This document shows, in pieces, positions 8,295-17,633 of a stretch of 64,000 bases of DNA. A model generated the notes under the pieces. The model was not told where the DNA came from, made no database searches, and worked only from the letters and a program-made list of their open reading frames with translations. Every line of letters starts with the position of its first letter. Within the stretch, counting starts at the first letter, position 1. The DNA is from Rhizobium phaseoli. Its GTDB lineage: Bacteria; Pseudomonadota; Alphaproteobacteria; Rhizobiales; Rhizobiaceae. The stretch is from contig NZ_ML133566.1 of NCBI RefSeq assembly GCF_003985125.1, forward strand, positions 62,001 to 126,000. The letters are read 5' to 3'. The position numbers were made by a program, and so were the translations under genes.

Positions 8295-9451
8295 TGGATC
8301 TGCTCCTGATTCTGACCTATGCCGCGATCTGCTGGACGATCTTCAAGATATTCAGGATCCCGGTGAACCAGTGGACGCTGGCGACGGCCGTCCTCGGCGG
8401 GATATTTCTGATCTCCGCGTTGCTGCTGCTGATGAGCTACAATCATCCCTATTCGGGCGACGGGCGCATCTATTTCACCTCGGCGCCCGTCATTCCGGTC
8501 GTCGGAGGCCAGGTCGTCGAGGTGCCGGTGACGCCGAATGCGCCCTTGAAGAAGGGCGACATCCTTTTTCGCATCGATCCCCGTCCCTATCAGTTTTCGG
8601 TCGATCAGAAGAAGGCCGCGCTCGCCGAAGCCGAGCAGTCGGTCCTGCAGTTGAAAGCGGCCATGGACGCTGCCAATGCGGCGGTCACCGGCGCCGAAGC
8701 CTCCAGGGACAGGTCCTTGCAGGCCTTCGAAAAATTCCAGCAGTCGAACGAGAATGCAAAGTCAAGCGGCAGGGGTGCGGTCTTTTCCGAACTTGAGGTC
8801 GAAAACCGGCGCGGCATCTACCTGACGTCGGAGGCGACGGTCGACACGGCCCGCGCGCAAGCGGTGCAGGCAAAACTCGCCTATGAGTCCGAGATCAACG
8901 GAACGAACCCGACGGTTGCAAGGCTGCAGGCGGAATTGAACAATGCCGAGTACGAGCTGGATCAGACCGTCGTGCGGGCGCCGAGCGACGGCTATGTCAC
9001 CCAGGTGTTCCTCCGCCCCGGAATGATGGCCAATCCTCTGCCGCTGCGGCCGGTCATGGTCTTCATCGACAGCCAGGACCGCATGCTGGCGGCAGCCTTC
9101 ATCCAGAATTCGCTGCAGCGCGTCCGTGTCGGCGATGAGGCGGAGGTCTCCTTCAAGGCCGTGCCCGGCAAAATATTCAAGGCACGGGTGGGAGAGGTGA
9201 TCGATGTGATGGCCCAGGGCCAACTGCAGCCGAGCGGCGCGCTGATCGACCCGCAATCGCCCGAGCGCGTCTCGCCCGGACAGACGCTGGCGCGGATCGA
9301 GCTGCTGGAAAGCACCGAGGACTATCAGCTGCCGGGCGGCGTGGTCGCGGATGTCGCGGTCTACACCCATCATTGGCACCACGTCGCCGTTCTGCGCAAG
9401 GTGCTGCTGCGCATGAGCAGCTGGATGAACTACGTGTTCCTCGAACACTAA
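8294..9451 (+). CDS. HlyD/EmrA-type membrane fusion protein (YiaV/YibH-like)
   Basis: The 385-residue protein has two N-terminal hydrophobic segments (residues 3-20 and 29-48), then a biotinyl-lipoyl half domain (VVGGQVVEVPVTPNAPLKKG), a long helical hairpin (about 105-215) and a second lipoyl half plus beta barrel (VVRAPSDGYVTQVFLRPG). It is the periplasmic adaptor family that works with inner-membrane pumps. Two N-terminal membrane segments plus a DUF3302 partner match the YiaVW/YibHI pairs of enterobacteria. No outer-membrane channel or pump gene is adjacent, so the transported substrate is unknown. Confidence 0.88.
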   Translation: MDLLLILTYAAICWTIFKIFRIPVNQWTLATAVLGGIFLISALLLLMSYNHPYSGDGRIYFTSAPVIPVVGGQVVEVPVTPNAPLKKGDILFRIDPRPYQFSVDQKKAALAEAEQSVLQLKAAMDAANAAVTGAEASRDRSLQAFEKFQQSNENAKSSGRGAVFSELEVENRRGIYLTSEATVDTARAQAVQAKLAYESEINGTNPTVARLQAELNNAEYELDQTVVRAPSDGYVTQVFLRPGMMANPLPLRPVMVFIDSQDRMLAAAFIQNSLQRVRVGDEAEVSFKAVPGKIFKARVGEVIDVMAQGQLQPSGALIDPQSPERVSPGQTLARIELLESTEDYQLPGGVVADVAVYTHHWHHVAVLRKVLLRMSSWMNYVFLEH

Positions 9452-9537
9452 AGCGGATGCCGCTGCCGCCTGAGCCATCACCGATGTGTTCCGAGGACGG
9501 GAGGGCAGGGCCGGCGGCAAAGGATAAGGAGCCCGCG

Positions 9538-11256
9538 GTGATAGGAAGTCTTCCGATGTTGCGGGGCTTGGCCGGCTTCAACAGAGACTGGCTCCGCAGT
9601 GACATTCCGGCCGGGCTGTCGATCGCCGCGGTCGGCTTGCCGAGCGCCATCGCTTATCCCGCTATCGCCGGCCTGCCGCCGGAGACGGGGATTTATGCCA
9701 GCATCGTCGCGCCGATCGCCTATGCGATCTTTGGTCCATCCCGGATTTTGGTCGTCGGGCCGGATGCCGCGACCATGACGGTGCTGGCGGCCGCCATGGG
9801 CGCCATCATCGCCGCCGAGCCTGCCACCGCAGGTGTCGACAGGGTCGCCATCGCCTCGGCCCTTGCGCTTGGCGTCGGCGTCTGCTGCATCGCGGCGAAA
9901 TTGCTGAGGCTTGGCGTTCTCGCAAGCTTTCTCTCCCGCCCCATTCTGGTGGGATTCTTCGCCGGCGTGTCGCTCTCGATCCTTGTCGGACAGATCGGCC
10001 GCTTCACAGGGGTGAAGATCCAGTCGGACGGATTGATCCCGCCGCTGGTCGAAATGCTCGCCAAGAGCAGCCTGATCCACTGGCCTTCGCTCCTCCTCGG
10101 CCTCGCCATGTTCGCCTTGCTGTGGATCGTCCGCGCCTTCCGGTTCAAAGTGCCAGGCCCCGTTCTGGTGGTCGTCCTCTCGGTCGTCCTTTCGGCGATC
10201 TTCGATTTCCAAGGCCGCGGCATCGCAGTTGTCGGCGATATCCCGAGCGGACTGCCGAGCCTGTCCCTGCCTGCATTGCAACAGATGCCTCTCGACAAGA
10301 TCGTGCTCGGTTCGGCCGCGATCTTCCTGGTGAGCTTCGGCGCCGGCATCGTCGCGGCAAGGAGCTTCGGGTCGCGAACCGGCGAGGAGGTCGACGCCAA
10401 TCAGGAGTTGATCGGACTTGGCGCCGCCAACCTGGCGCCCGGCCTGTTCGGCTCGTTTCCGGTCAGCGTCTCGGATTCGCGAACCGCGATAAACCTGTCG
10501 ACCGGCGGCGTCTCTCAACTCGCCGGACTGGTATCGGCTGCGACCCTCATTGCCGCGCTCGTCTTCCTTCACAGCGCGCTGCGGATCCTTCCCATTCCCG
10601 CGCTCGCCGCAATTCTTGCAACGGCGGCGATCAGCCTCATCGATATTCATGAATTGAAGAAGATCTGGCGCATCAGCCGCATGGAATTCATCTTTGCGCT
10701 GATCGCCATGTGGGGCGCCATCAGCTTCGGTGTTCTCAACGGCGTCATTGTCGCCGTTGCGGCCACACTCGTCTATCTCCTGCGTCAGACGATGTTTCCC
10801 CGCGACGGCCTGCTTGGCCGTATCGAAGGACGGCACGGCTTTTTCGATCTCGCACGCTTTCCGGAAGCTCGCCCTGTCGAGGGCGCAGCCGTCTTCGCTA
10901 TCCAGGACAGCATTCTATTTTACAACGCCGATTATGTCCGCATGCGGCTGACCTCGGTCGCGAAGGCACTTCCTGCCGAAACCAGATGCCTCGTGCTCGA
11001 TGCCAGCGCCGTCACACATATCGACAGCACCGGCGCAGCTGCGCTCGACGCGGTGGCCGAGGTCCTGGCAAAGCGCAATATCGTCTTTGCAATGGCCGAC
11101 CTGAGTGAAGAGAGCCGCGGCATCCTCGACCGCGCAGGCGTCATCAAAGCGATCGGCGTCCAAAATCTTTTCAACGGTCGAGAGGAAGCGCTGAGAGCGC
11201 TGATCGGAACTGTCGGCGAGACCGACGCCGCTATGTCGGCCGGCAAATCATCTTAG
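9538..11256 (+). CDS. SulP family anion permease with STAS domain
   Basis: The 572-residue protein has the SulP transmembrane core (SIAAVGLPSAIAYPAIAGLPPETGIYAS, then about 10-12 hydrophobic segments) and a C-terminal STAS domain (residues about 430-560; CLVLDASAVTHIDSTGAAAL). SulP proteins carry sulfate, bicarbonate, dicarboxylates or other anions; the substrate cannot be read from sequence. I prefer GTG 9538, preceded by AAGGAG at 9526-9531; ATG 9457 and ATG 9484 are in frame but lack a ribosome site. The PPK2 gene follows after 19 bases. Confidence 0.9.
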   Translation: MIGSLPMLRGLAGFNRDWLRSDIPAGLSIAAVGLPSAIAYPAIAGLPPETGIYASIVAPIAYAIFGPSRILVVGPDAATMTVLAAAMGAIIAAEPATAGVDRVAIASALALGVGVCCIAAKLLRLGVLASFLSRPILVGFFAGVSLSILVGQIGRFTGVKIQSDGLIPPLVEMLAKSSLIHWPSLLLGLAMFALLWIVRAFRFKVPGPVLVVVLSVVLSAIFDFQGRGIAVVGDIPSGLPSLSLPALQQMPLDKIVLGSAAIFLVSFGAGIVAARSFGSRTGEEVDANQELIGLGAANLAPGLFGSFPVSVSDSRTAINLSTGGVSQLAGLVSAATLIAALVFLHSALRILPIPALAAILATAAISLIDIHELKKIWRISRMEFIFALIAMWGAISFGVLNGVIVAVAATLVYLLRQTMFPRDGLLGRIEGRHGFFDLARFPEARPVEGAAVFAIQDSILFYNADYVRMRLTSVAKALPAETRCLVLDASAVTHIDSTGAAALDAVAEVLAKRNIVFAMADLSEESRGILDRAGVIKAIGVQNLFNGREEALRALIGTVGETDAAMSAGKSS

Positions 11257-11275
11257 CCGCAAGGGAGGGAGAAAA

Positions 11276-12121
11276 ATGGACGAGAATTACGAACCCGCAC
11301 AGACGGATGGAGGGGCAGGCCGCGTCGTAAAGGACAATAAGAAAAAAAAGAAATCATGGGATTACGACAAGGAGATCGGACGGCTGCAGGTGGAATTGGC
11401 CCATTTGCAAGCCTGGATCAAGAAAGCCGGCGCGAGGGTGGTCATCATCTTCGAGGGGCGCGACGCCGCCGGCAAAGGCGGGATGATCAAGCGTATTACA
11501 GAAAAGGTCAGCCCGCGGGTCTTTCGTGTCGTGGCGTTGCCTGCGCCGACCGACCGCGAAAAATCCCAGATCTATATGCAGCGCTATATCGCGCATCTGC
11601 CTGCGGCCGGCGAAATCGTCATATTCGACCGCAGCTGGTACAACCGCGCCGGCGTCGATCGTGTCATGGGGTTCACCAGCGAAAAGAAAGCGCTGCGCTT
11701 TCTTGAACTGGCGCCCCGCTTCGAGGCCGCGATCGTCGAAAGCGGGGTCATTCTGCTGAAATACTTCCTGACCGTCAGCGAGGAAGAGCAGGAGCGCCGC
11801 TTCAGGCGCCGGATCGATGATCCGGTGCGACAGTGGAAGCTCAGTCCCATGGACGTCGAGTCCTATCAGCGCTGGTGGGACTACACGCGGGCCTATGACG
11901 AGATGCTGCGCATGACCGACAGCAACCATGCGCCATGGTGGATCGTGCCCTCGGATGACAAGAAGCGTGCCCGGGTCAACTGCATCTCGCACATCCTGCA
12001 ATCCATCCCCTACGAACGTGTGAAGTTCGACGCGCCCGATCTCGGAAAACGTCAGAAACGGCCGGCGGATTTCGTGGAGGACCGCAGCATCCGCCATGTC
12101 GTGCCGAACGCCGCGTCATAA
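11276..12121 (+). CDS. ppk2: Polyphosphate kinase 2 (PPK2 family)
   Basis: The 281-residue protein is a single-domain PPK2. Walker A is GRDAAGKGGM (residues about 63-72) and Walker B FDRSWYNRAGVDRV (about 117-130); the lid region RRFRRRIDDPVRQWKLSPMD follows. Such enzymes transfer phosphate between polyphosphate and nucleoside diphosphates or monophosphates. Class I, using ADP or GDP, is the likely group from length and lid sequence, but direction and nucleotide cannot be decided. A lysine run near residues 20-27 may bind the anionic polymer. The ribosome site is GGGAGGGAGAAAA. It may provide NTP from polyphosphate when respiration is limited. Confidence 0.93.
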   Translation: MDENYEPAQTDGGAGRVVKDNKKKKKSWDYDKEIGRLQVELAHLQAWIKKAGARVVIIFEGRDAAGKGGMIKRITEKVSPRVFRVVALPAPTDREKSQIYMQRYIAHLPAAGEIVIFDRSWYNRAGVDRVMGFTSEKKALRFLELAPRFEAAIVESGVILLKYFLTVSEEEQERRFRRRIDDPVRQWKLSPMDVESYQRWWDYTRAYDEMLRMTDSNHAPWWIVPSDDKKRARVNCISHILQSIPYERVKFDAPDLGKRQKRPADFVEDRSIRHVVPNAAS

Positions 12122-12143
12122 TGCGGGCGGACGGGATGCCACG

Positions 12144-13298
12144 ATGGACAGCACGGGTGATACGGCGGCGCAGGGAGCCGGACCAGGGCAGATTTCGATA
12201 GAGGCGAGAATAAGCGATCTTGTCCGTTTGGGCATCATCGGGCTTTTCGCCTATTGGACCCTGGTCCTCATTGCTCCCTTTGCACTGATCGTCATCTGGT
12301 CCGCCATTCTGGCGGTCGCGCTTTTCCCGATATTCGAGGCGCTTTCCAGATTGATCGGCAACAGGCCCGTCATCGCAGCCGTCGTCATCGTCGTCTTTTC
12401 TCTCGTCCTGATCATTGCGCCGCTGGCCCTTGTCGCGGTCAATTTTGCCGACGCCGCTCAGGCGCTGATCGGCAAGTTGCGAGAGGGGAATTTCACGCTG
12501 CCCGCAGCGCCGGCCGCTATCCGGGAGTGGCCTGTCGTCGGCGAGCGGATCCACGGCGCATGGAATCAGATCGCAACCGATCTGGCCGCCACCATCATCA
12601 AGTTTCAGGCGCCCATTCGTGAAGTGACGGCCGTTATCGTCGCCAAACTTGCCTCGATCGGCGGCGGTATCTTGAGTTTTGTCGTTTCGATCGTGCTTTC
12701 GGGCATATTTCTCACCCGCTCGGCACGCTTGGCCGCAGCGATACAGATACTGGCAAGCCGGATCGCTGGCGAGAAGGGTGTCGGCTTCGCCCGACTGGCG
12801 GGAACCACGGTGCGAAACGTATCGCGCGGCGTCATAGGCGTGGCCTTCCTGCAGGCGCTGTTGTGCGGATTGTGTTTTGCCCTTTTTGATATTCCGGCCA
12901 GCGGACCTTTGACCTTTATCGTGTTTGTCCTGTGCCTGATGCAGCTTGGGCCGGCGCTTGTCCTCTTGCCCGTCATTCTTTGGGCGTGGTTCTCCTGGCC
13001 CACGCCGATTGCATTGGTTTTCACCGTCGTGGCGATCCCCATCATGATCATCGACAACATACTGAAACCGATCCTGATGGCGCGCGGCCTCTCCACGCCA
13101 ATGCCGGTGATCCTGATCGGCGTGATCGGCGGCACCCTGTCGCAGGGTCTGTTGGGCCTGTTTCTCGGGCCGGTCGTTCTCAGCGTCTTCTATGAGTTGC
13201 TGAGAGCCTGGGCCTGGCCTTCGGTCTCGACCGCACCGGAAAATAGCCGCCCCGCGAGTTTCGATGCTCAACCCGAACGCGTCGAACAGACACGATAA
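12144..13298 (+). CDS. AI-2E family (PerM/DUF20) transporter
   Basis: The 384-residue protein has the AI-2E/PerM layout: two N-terminal membrane segments (LGIIGLFAYWTLVLIAPF, LIVIWSAILAVALFPIF), a third, a soluble helical stretch (about 110-190), then five more segments ending PVVLSVFYELL. The family includes autoinducer-2 exporter TqsA and Na+/H+ antiporters, so substrate is open. I choose ATG 12144, which gives the usual N-terminus; the frame extends to 12096 inside the PPK2 gene. It is the last gene of the operon. Confidence 0.87.
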   Translation: MDSTGDTAAQGAGPGQISIEARISDLVRLGIIGLFAYWTLVLIAPFALIVIWSAILAVALFPIFEALSRLIGNRPVIAAVVIVVFSLVLIIAPLALVAVNFADAAQALIGKLREGNFTLPAAPAAIREWPVVGERIHGAWNQIATDLAATIIKFQAPIREVTAVIVAKLASIGGGILSFVVSIVLSGIFLTRSARLAAAIQILASRIAGEKGVGFARLAGTTVRNVSRGVIGVAFLQALLCGLCFALFDIPASGPLTFIVFVLCLMQLGPALVLLPVILWAWFSWPTPIALVFTVVAIPIMIIDNILKPILMARGLSTPMPVILIGVIGGTLSQGLLGLFLGPVVLSVFYELLRAWAWPSVSTAPENSRPASFDAQPERVEQTR

Positions 13299-13350
13299 CC
13301 GTCTGGTCGAGGTCGGCGAGATCCCTCCGCGGACAGGTTGCTGGCGGCGC

Positions 13351-13587
13351 TCACCTGTTCTTGCAGTAGACGACAACCTCCTGCTCGATTTCGCGGCAGA
13401 GCTGTTCGTATTCGCTGATCAGTCCCTCTTCCCTCGGGCTCTTGTTTCGAAACCGCTCCAGCGCATCGACAGCGAGATCGTAGGACTCGAACATCTCCTG
13501 GAGTGCCTCACTGGTTATACTCGCCAGCAGATGCCGGATATCGGGAAGTCGCAACATCAGTTTTCTGCGGCCGCGCTCTTGGCTCAT
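13351..13587 (-). CDS. Small hypothetical protein
   Basis: This 78-residue, charged, helix-rich protein ends in VVVYCKNR and has no membrane segment. I do not recognise it. It converges with the AI-2E transporter gene. GGAAC, nine bases before the ATG, is a modest ribosome site. Regular codon use and amphipathic helices argue for a real gene. Confidence 0.6.
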   Translation of the reverse strand: MSQERGRRKLMLRLPDIRHLLASITSEALQEMFESYDLAVDALERFRNKSPREEGLISEYEQLCREIEQEVVVYCKNR

Positions 13588-13723
13588 GGATCAGTTCCGC
13601 ATTCAAGGCACACGTGCAATGGATACGAAGTCACGAAGCTGTCGGATCGTTCCCGGAGATCCCGAATAAATTTATGGATTGGAGACCGAAGGCACACGAA
13701 GTCTGCCACGTAACGGGTCTAGT

Positions 13724-14092
13724 CTAGCTGTTGCCATCTCGGTCCGTTGCATTCAGGGCTTTTACGGTGATGGCTGCAATGACCCCGGTCAGGACGATCC
13801 CGGCAAAACCGATAATCAAAGCCAAAATTCGCGCCGAAACATGTTTGGGCGTGAAGTCGCCGTAACCGATGGTAAGGCCTGTCACGAAGGTAAAATAAAG
13901 CGCTTCATCGATACGCCAATCCTCGATGCGCCAAATTGCAAGGCCGGATGCCACCATGATCGACACGATGCCGGAAAGGATCGGCCAGATCACACGAAGC
14001 TGCCTAGCGAGCGCGATGAAGAACAGCCGTCTCATCTGCCGGGTGTACGGTCCGCCGTCTGGTCGCTGCTGTTTGGAAACGCGGAACCTCAT
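13724..14092 (-). CDS. Two-TM potassium channel
   Basis: The 122-residue protein has a membrane segment (WPILSGIVSIMVASGLAIW), a pore loop with selectivity filter TIGYGD (residues about 74-79), and a second membrane segment (ILALIIGFAGIVLTGVIAA). This is the minimal KcsA-like Ion_trans_2 design, without a cytoplasmic RCK domain. Four subunits would form a K+ channel. Its ATG overlaps the TGA of the upstream exchanger gene as ATGA, so it is translationally coupled to it. Confidence 0.9.
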   Translation of the reverse strand: MRFRVSKQQRPDGGPYTRQMRRLFFIALARQLRVIWPILSGIVSIMVASGLAIWRIEDWRIDEALYFTFVTGLTIGYGDFTPKHVSARILALIIGFAGIVLTGVIAAITVKALNATDRDGNS

Positions 14093-15183
14093 CGCACGGC
14101 CGGCGGCAAGACGTAGAGCGTTATGGCGAAAATCATATAGACCATCAGCACGAGGACGCCGACAAACCATGCCGATCGTCCGCTGTTGGTGACGAACATC
14201 GCAGTGACGGTGGCAAGAAACATCATCGTCACCGCACCCGGCCAGAATTGCAGATCCATCGGCGACGGACCGATGACATAACTCATCAAGACGAGAACCG
14301 GCGCGACGAACAAGGCGATCTGCGACGCGCTGCCGAGTGCGATGCCGACGCTCAGATCGAGCCGGTTCTTGCGCGCCCCGGAAAAAGCCGAGGCCATTTC
14401 GGCGGCGGCGCCGACCAATGCGACGACGATAAAACCGACAAAGGCAGGGGTCATGCCGAAAGCGACGGCCGCTTCCTGCACGGATTCGACGAAAATCTCG
14501 CTGACGAACGCCACGAGCACCGTGACGCCGGCGAGTGTACCGAGGGCGAGGCCAATTGGCCACGGCGCTTCGCCGGCCTCGGCGTGTTCCGCCGAAGAGA
14601 AAAATTCCCGGTGCGTCCCCAGCGTGAAAAACAGCCCAAGCCCGTATCCGATGATCAGCAGAACGGCCAGGCTGAGGCTGAGCGTGTGGGTGACCGGTGC
14701 GATGGACGCCGCGTCCAACTCGCCAAGCGCCGAAGGCATCAGCAGCGCGATTGTGGCGAGGAAAAGCAGGCCCGCTTGAAGACGGGCGCTCGCCCGGTTG
14801 AATTCCTGAATGTGATATTTCAGGCCGCCGAGCAGAAACGAAGCGCCCAGCATAAACAGCGTGTTGGTGACGATCGCTCCGGCGATGGATGCCTTGACCA
14901 GCGTATATTCGCCGGCCTGCAGGGCAGCCAGCGCAATGACCAGTTCGGTCAGGTTGCCAAGGGTCGCATTCAGCAGCCCGCCCGCGGCGTCACCCGTCTT
15001 GGCGGCAACGGATTCGGTCGCATGACTAAGCAAAGCGGCCAACGGCACGATAGCGAGCACCGACAGGACGAAAAGCGCCGTATGGGCTTCTGGGAAGAGC
15101 GCCGCAGCCACGAATACCACCGGCACGGCAGCGAGCAGCCAGAGTATCGGGCTGTTGCGAATTTCTTTGAAAAGGTGGCTCAA
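14089..15183 (-). CDS. Ca2+/H+ antiporter (CaCA/ChaA-like)
   Basis: The 364-residue membrane protein has about 11 hydrophobic segments and the two inverted alpha repeats of the cation/Ca2+ exchanger family: GNLTELVIALAAL (residues about 91-103) and GAAAEMASAF (about 257-266), each with the essential acidic residue. It should export Ca2+ (or Na+/K+, as ChaA can) in exchange for H+ at the inner membrane. The start is TTG 15183 with AGGAG upstream. It is coupled to a K+ channel gene. Confidence 0.9.
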   Translation of the reverse strand: MSHLFKEIRNSPILWLLAAVPVVFVAAALFPEAHTALFVLSVLAIVPLAALLSHATESVAAKTGDAAGGLLNATLGNLTELVIALAALQAGEYTLVKASIAGAIVTNTLFMLGASFLLGGLKYHIQEFNRASARLQAGLLFLATIALLMPSALGELDAASIAPVTHTLSLSLAVLLIIGYGLGLFFTLGTHREFFSSAEHAEAGEAPWPIGLALGTLAGVTVLVAFVSEIFVESVQEAAVAFGMTPAFVGFIVVALVGAAAEMASAFSGARKNRLDLSVGIALGSASQIALFVAPVLVLMSYVIGPSPMDLQFWPGAVTMMFLATVTAMFVTNSGRSAWFVGVLVLMVYMIFAITLYVLPPAVR

Positions 15184-15317
15184 CCGTCACTCCTGTAATC
15201 ACCGGATGGAGCAAACCTCTGCCCGTCATCGCAATGCCGGCGGGCGATGCTCCGTCGCGCTTCTGACGGGCGCCCCATGGTCCCCGGTTCCTCGCATTCC
15301 TTATGCTGCGCGCCGCC

Positions 15318-16241
15318 TCACTCCGGAAGAGCCGTCTGCCGGAAGAAGGTTACGACTGCGTCGTCCGGCGGGCCGAACCATGTTGTAAAGAATGCCCGGA
15401 AATTCTCCGCCGCGTAGGCTTGGCTCAATGCGCGATCGACCGCCAGGCGAAAATCTTCGTCGCCGCGCGTCAGCTCGAGGCCGAGCGGTTCGTAGGTGAA
15501 ATGGCGCTCGAGCACGATGAGATTACCGGAACTGTCGCTGCGGGCGGCGGCGTCCATCAGACGCGGCATGTCGCCAAACAGCACAGCCGAGCTGCCGTCC
15601 AGGACACGCTCGATCCCCTGTTGATAGTCGGTGACGGGCGCTGCCGTCGCCGCGAGCTGGAAGGTCTTGATCCTGCCGGACAGCCACTCTTCGCTCGTCG
15701 TGCCGGCTATCGAGGAGAAGGTCTTGTGTTCGAGGATCGTGCGGGCCGGCGCACCGCGCCAGACGGGCCGGCTCGATGGTTCGCCATATTGCAGAACTTC
15801 GCGCAATGCCAAGGGCGCGCTGGCATTGAGCAGCGCTCCGGTGCCGCTCGGGAAGATCGGCAGCGAGAACGAGACCTGCTGCCGGCGGCCGAGCGTGACC
15901 GGCTCCGCGGCGCAGACAAGGTCCGCCGTGCCGTCCTGTATGGCCCGCAGCTTGGCGTCACCCGAAAGGGGAACCCATTCCACATCGAGCTTCGACAGGT
16001 TCAGCTGCGCCCTCAGGCTGTCGGCGATCCTGTTGCAGAGCGCGACGGCATAGCCGTCGGGCTTGCCCTGGGCATCGAACGAAAACGGTCTTGCGTCCGG
16101 GTCGTAGCCGAGTTTCAGCGCGCTGTTCGTCCTGACGCGGTCCAGCGTCTGCGCCTGCGCGGGCAGCGCGACGGCGTAGACGGCCGCTGCGGCGAGGACA
16201 GAGGCGGCGATAGCCGCCCAGCGACCATTTCTCTCTGACAT
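15318..16241 (-). CDS. Periplasmic amino acid-binding protein (SBP_bac_3 family)
   Basis: The 307-residue protein has a signal peptide (cleavage near AQAQTL) and a family 3 solute-binding domain: LKLGYDPDARPFSF, PDGYAVALCNRIADSL, DGTADLVCAAEPVTLGRR. Family 3 proteins bind polar amino acids. No ABC permease or ATPase is adjacent; the gene is the last of an operon with two basic amino acid decarboxylases and an antiporter (17 bases after potE). Arginine, ornithine or lysine capture, or sensing, is the natural guess. Confidence 0.85.
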   Translation of the reverse strand: MSERNGRWAAIAASVLAAAAVYAVALPAQAQTLDRVRTNSALKLGYDPDARPFSFDAQGKPDGYAVALCNRIADSLRAQLNLSKLDVEWVPLSGDAKLRAIQDGTADLVCAAEPVTLGRRQQVSFSLPIFPSGTGALLNASAPLALREVLQYGEPSSRPVWRGAPARTILEHKTFSSIAGTTSEEWLSGRIKTFQLAATAAPVTDYQQGIERVLDGSSAVLFGDMPRLMDAAARSDSSGNLIVLERHFTYEPLGLELTRGDEDFRLAVDRALSQAYAAENFRAFFTTWFGPPDDAVVTFFRQTALPE

Positions 16242-16258
16242 ATCTGGTCCTCCCTGTG

Positions 16259-17614
16259 TTACTCGGCCGGCGCCCGGTTCACGCTGGCGAATCGCGGGGC
16301 GATGAGCCCGTAAATGATGAAACCGATCCCTGTGACGATCATGCCGCCAAGCACCGCATCCTTGCCGGAGGCATAGATGGCGAAAACGCTGTAGGCCATG
16401 CCGACCATGGCTATGATGGCGTTCAGCCGGTATTTCGCCTGAGGTACGCGGGCAGCCTTCATCATCACGAACAGCGAAGAGAGCGCGATGATATAGGGCA
16501 ACACGTTCGTCACCACGGCGAGATTGACGAGAGCGGAAAACTGCTCGCTCAAGGTTGGCGATATGGTCATCAGCGCAAGCCCGGTCTGCACGATGCCGAG
16601 GATGATCATGCCGCTGACCGGCGCTCCCATTTCGTTGACCCGGGAAAATATCGACGGAAACATCTTCTCTTCCGCTGCAGTCTTCGCCGTCTGGGCGATC
16701 GTGAACTGCCAGCCCAGCAGCGAGCCGAGGCAGGCAAGCACCGCCAGCGCCATGACGATCGAACCGATGGTCGGATTGAACATCGTGGCATAGGCCAGTG
16801 CGAACGGCCCGGTGGAGGTGGCGAGATCGGCATTCGGTACGATGCCCTGAATGACCGTCGTCGACAGGATGTAGATGACGGCGGCGCCCAGCGTGCCGAA
16901 CATGCAGGCGAGGGGCACGTCACGTTTCGGATTTTCGACTGCGTCGGAATTCTGTGCGGCCGACTCCATGCCGAGGAAGGCCCAGAGCGTCAGCGAGATG
17001 CTCGACCCCATGCCCTGGGCCAGCGTCAGCCCTGTCGGATTCCAGGCAGCGCCGAACGTGCTTGAGCTGAACCAGAGCCAGCCGATGATCGACAGCAGCC
17101 CGACCGGAAGGATGACGCCCCAGACCGTAACCGAACCGATGCGTCCGGTAATGCGCGGACCGCCGAAATTGGCGGCCGTGGTCAGCCACAGGAGGATGAT
17201 CAGCGCCACGCAGGTCATGATCGGCGTGGACGTCAGCACCGGAAAAAATCCGGCAAGATAGCCGACGGCGGAGATGCCGATCGCGACATTGCCGACGGCA
17301 AGCGAAAGGAAATACAGGAAGAACACGATGAAGTAGCCGTCTTTGCCGTAGGCATCCTCCGCATAGGCGGACATGCCGCCTGGACGCTGGTTGAACAGCC
17401 CGGCCTGGGCGAAGCCATAGGCGATCGCCATGGAACCGATGGCCGTCACGAGCCAGGAAAGCAGCGAGATCGCACCGACCTGGGCCATGTTGGCGGGCAG
17501 CATGATGATGCCCGATCCCATCATGTTGACGGCAACGATGAAGGTGAGCTGCACCAGGTTCATTTTTTTCTTGGTCGTGGCCTCGGCCGCGAGATGCATT
17601 GTGTTGTCGGTCAT
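16259..17614 (-). CDS. potE: Putrescine-ornithine antiporter PotE
   Basis: The 451-residue APC-superfamily protein has 12 membrane segments. The sequence follows PotE closely in my memory: NMMGSGIIMLPANMAQVG in TM1, FGGPRITGRIGSVTVWGVI, LWAFLGMESAAQNSDAVENP, GSLLGWQFTIAQTAKTAAEE and LMTISPTL. PotE exchanges external ornithine for internal putrescine, so ornithine decarboxylation exports positive charge and consumes a proton. The ornithine decarboxylase gene lies 19 bases upstream, which supports this. ATG 17614 has a GGGAGGG ribosome site; the longer frame to 17650 overlaps the decarboxylase gene. Confidence 0.92.
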   Translation of the reverse strand: MTDNTMHLAAEATTKKKMNLVQLTFIVAVNMMGSGIIMLPANMAQVGAISLLSWLVTAIGSMAIAYGFAQAGLFNQRPGGMSAYAEDAYGKDGYFIVFFLYFLSLAVGNVAIGISAVGYLAGFFPVLTSTPIMTCVALIILLWLTTAANFGGPRITGRIGSVTVWGVILPVGLLSIIGWLWFSSSTFGAAWNPTGLTLAQGMGSSISLTLWAFLGMESAAQNSDAVENPKRDVPLACMFGTLGAAVIYILSTTVIQGIVPNADLATSTGPFALAYATMFNPTIGSIVMALAVLACLGSLLGWQFTIAQTAKTAAEEKMFPSIFSRVNEMGAPVSGMIILGIVQTGLALMTISPTLSEQFSALVNLAVVTNVLPYIIALSSLFVMMKAARVPQAKYRLNAIIAMVGMAYSVFAIYASGKDAVLGGMIVTGIGFIIYGLIAPRFASVNRAPAE

Positions 17615-17633
17615 GACGAAACCCTCCCTGCGT

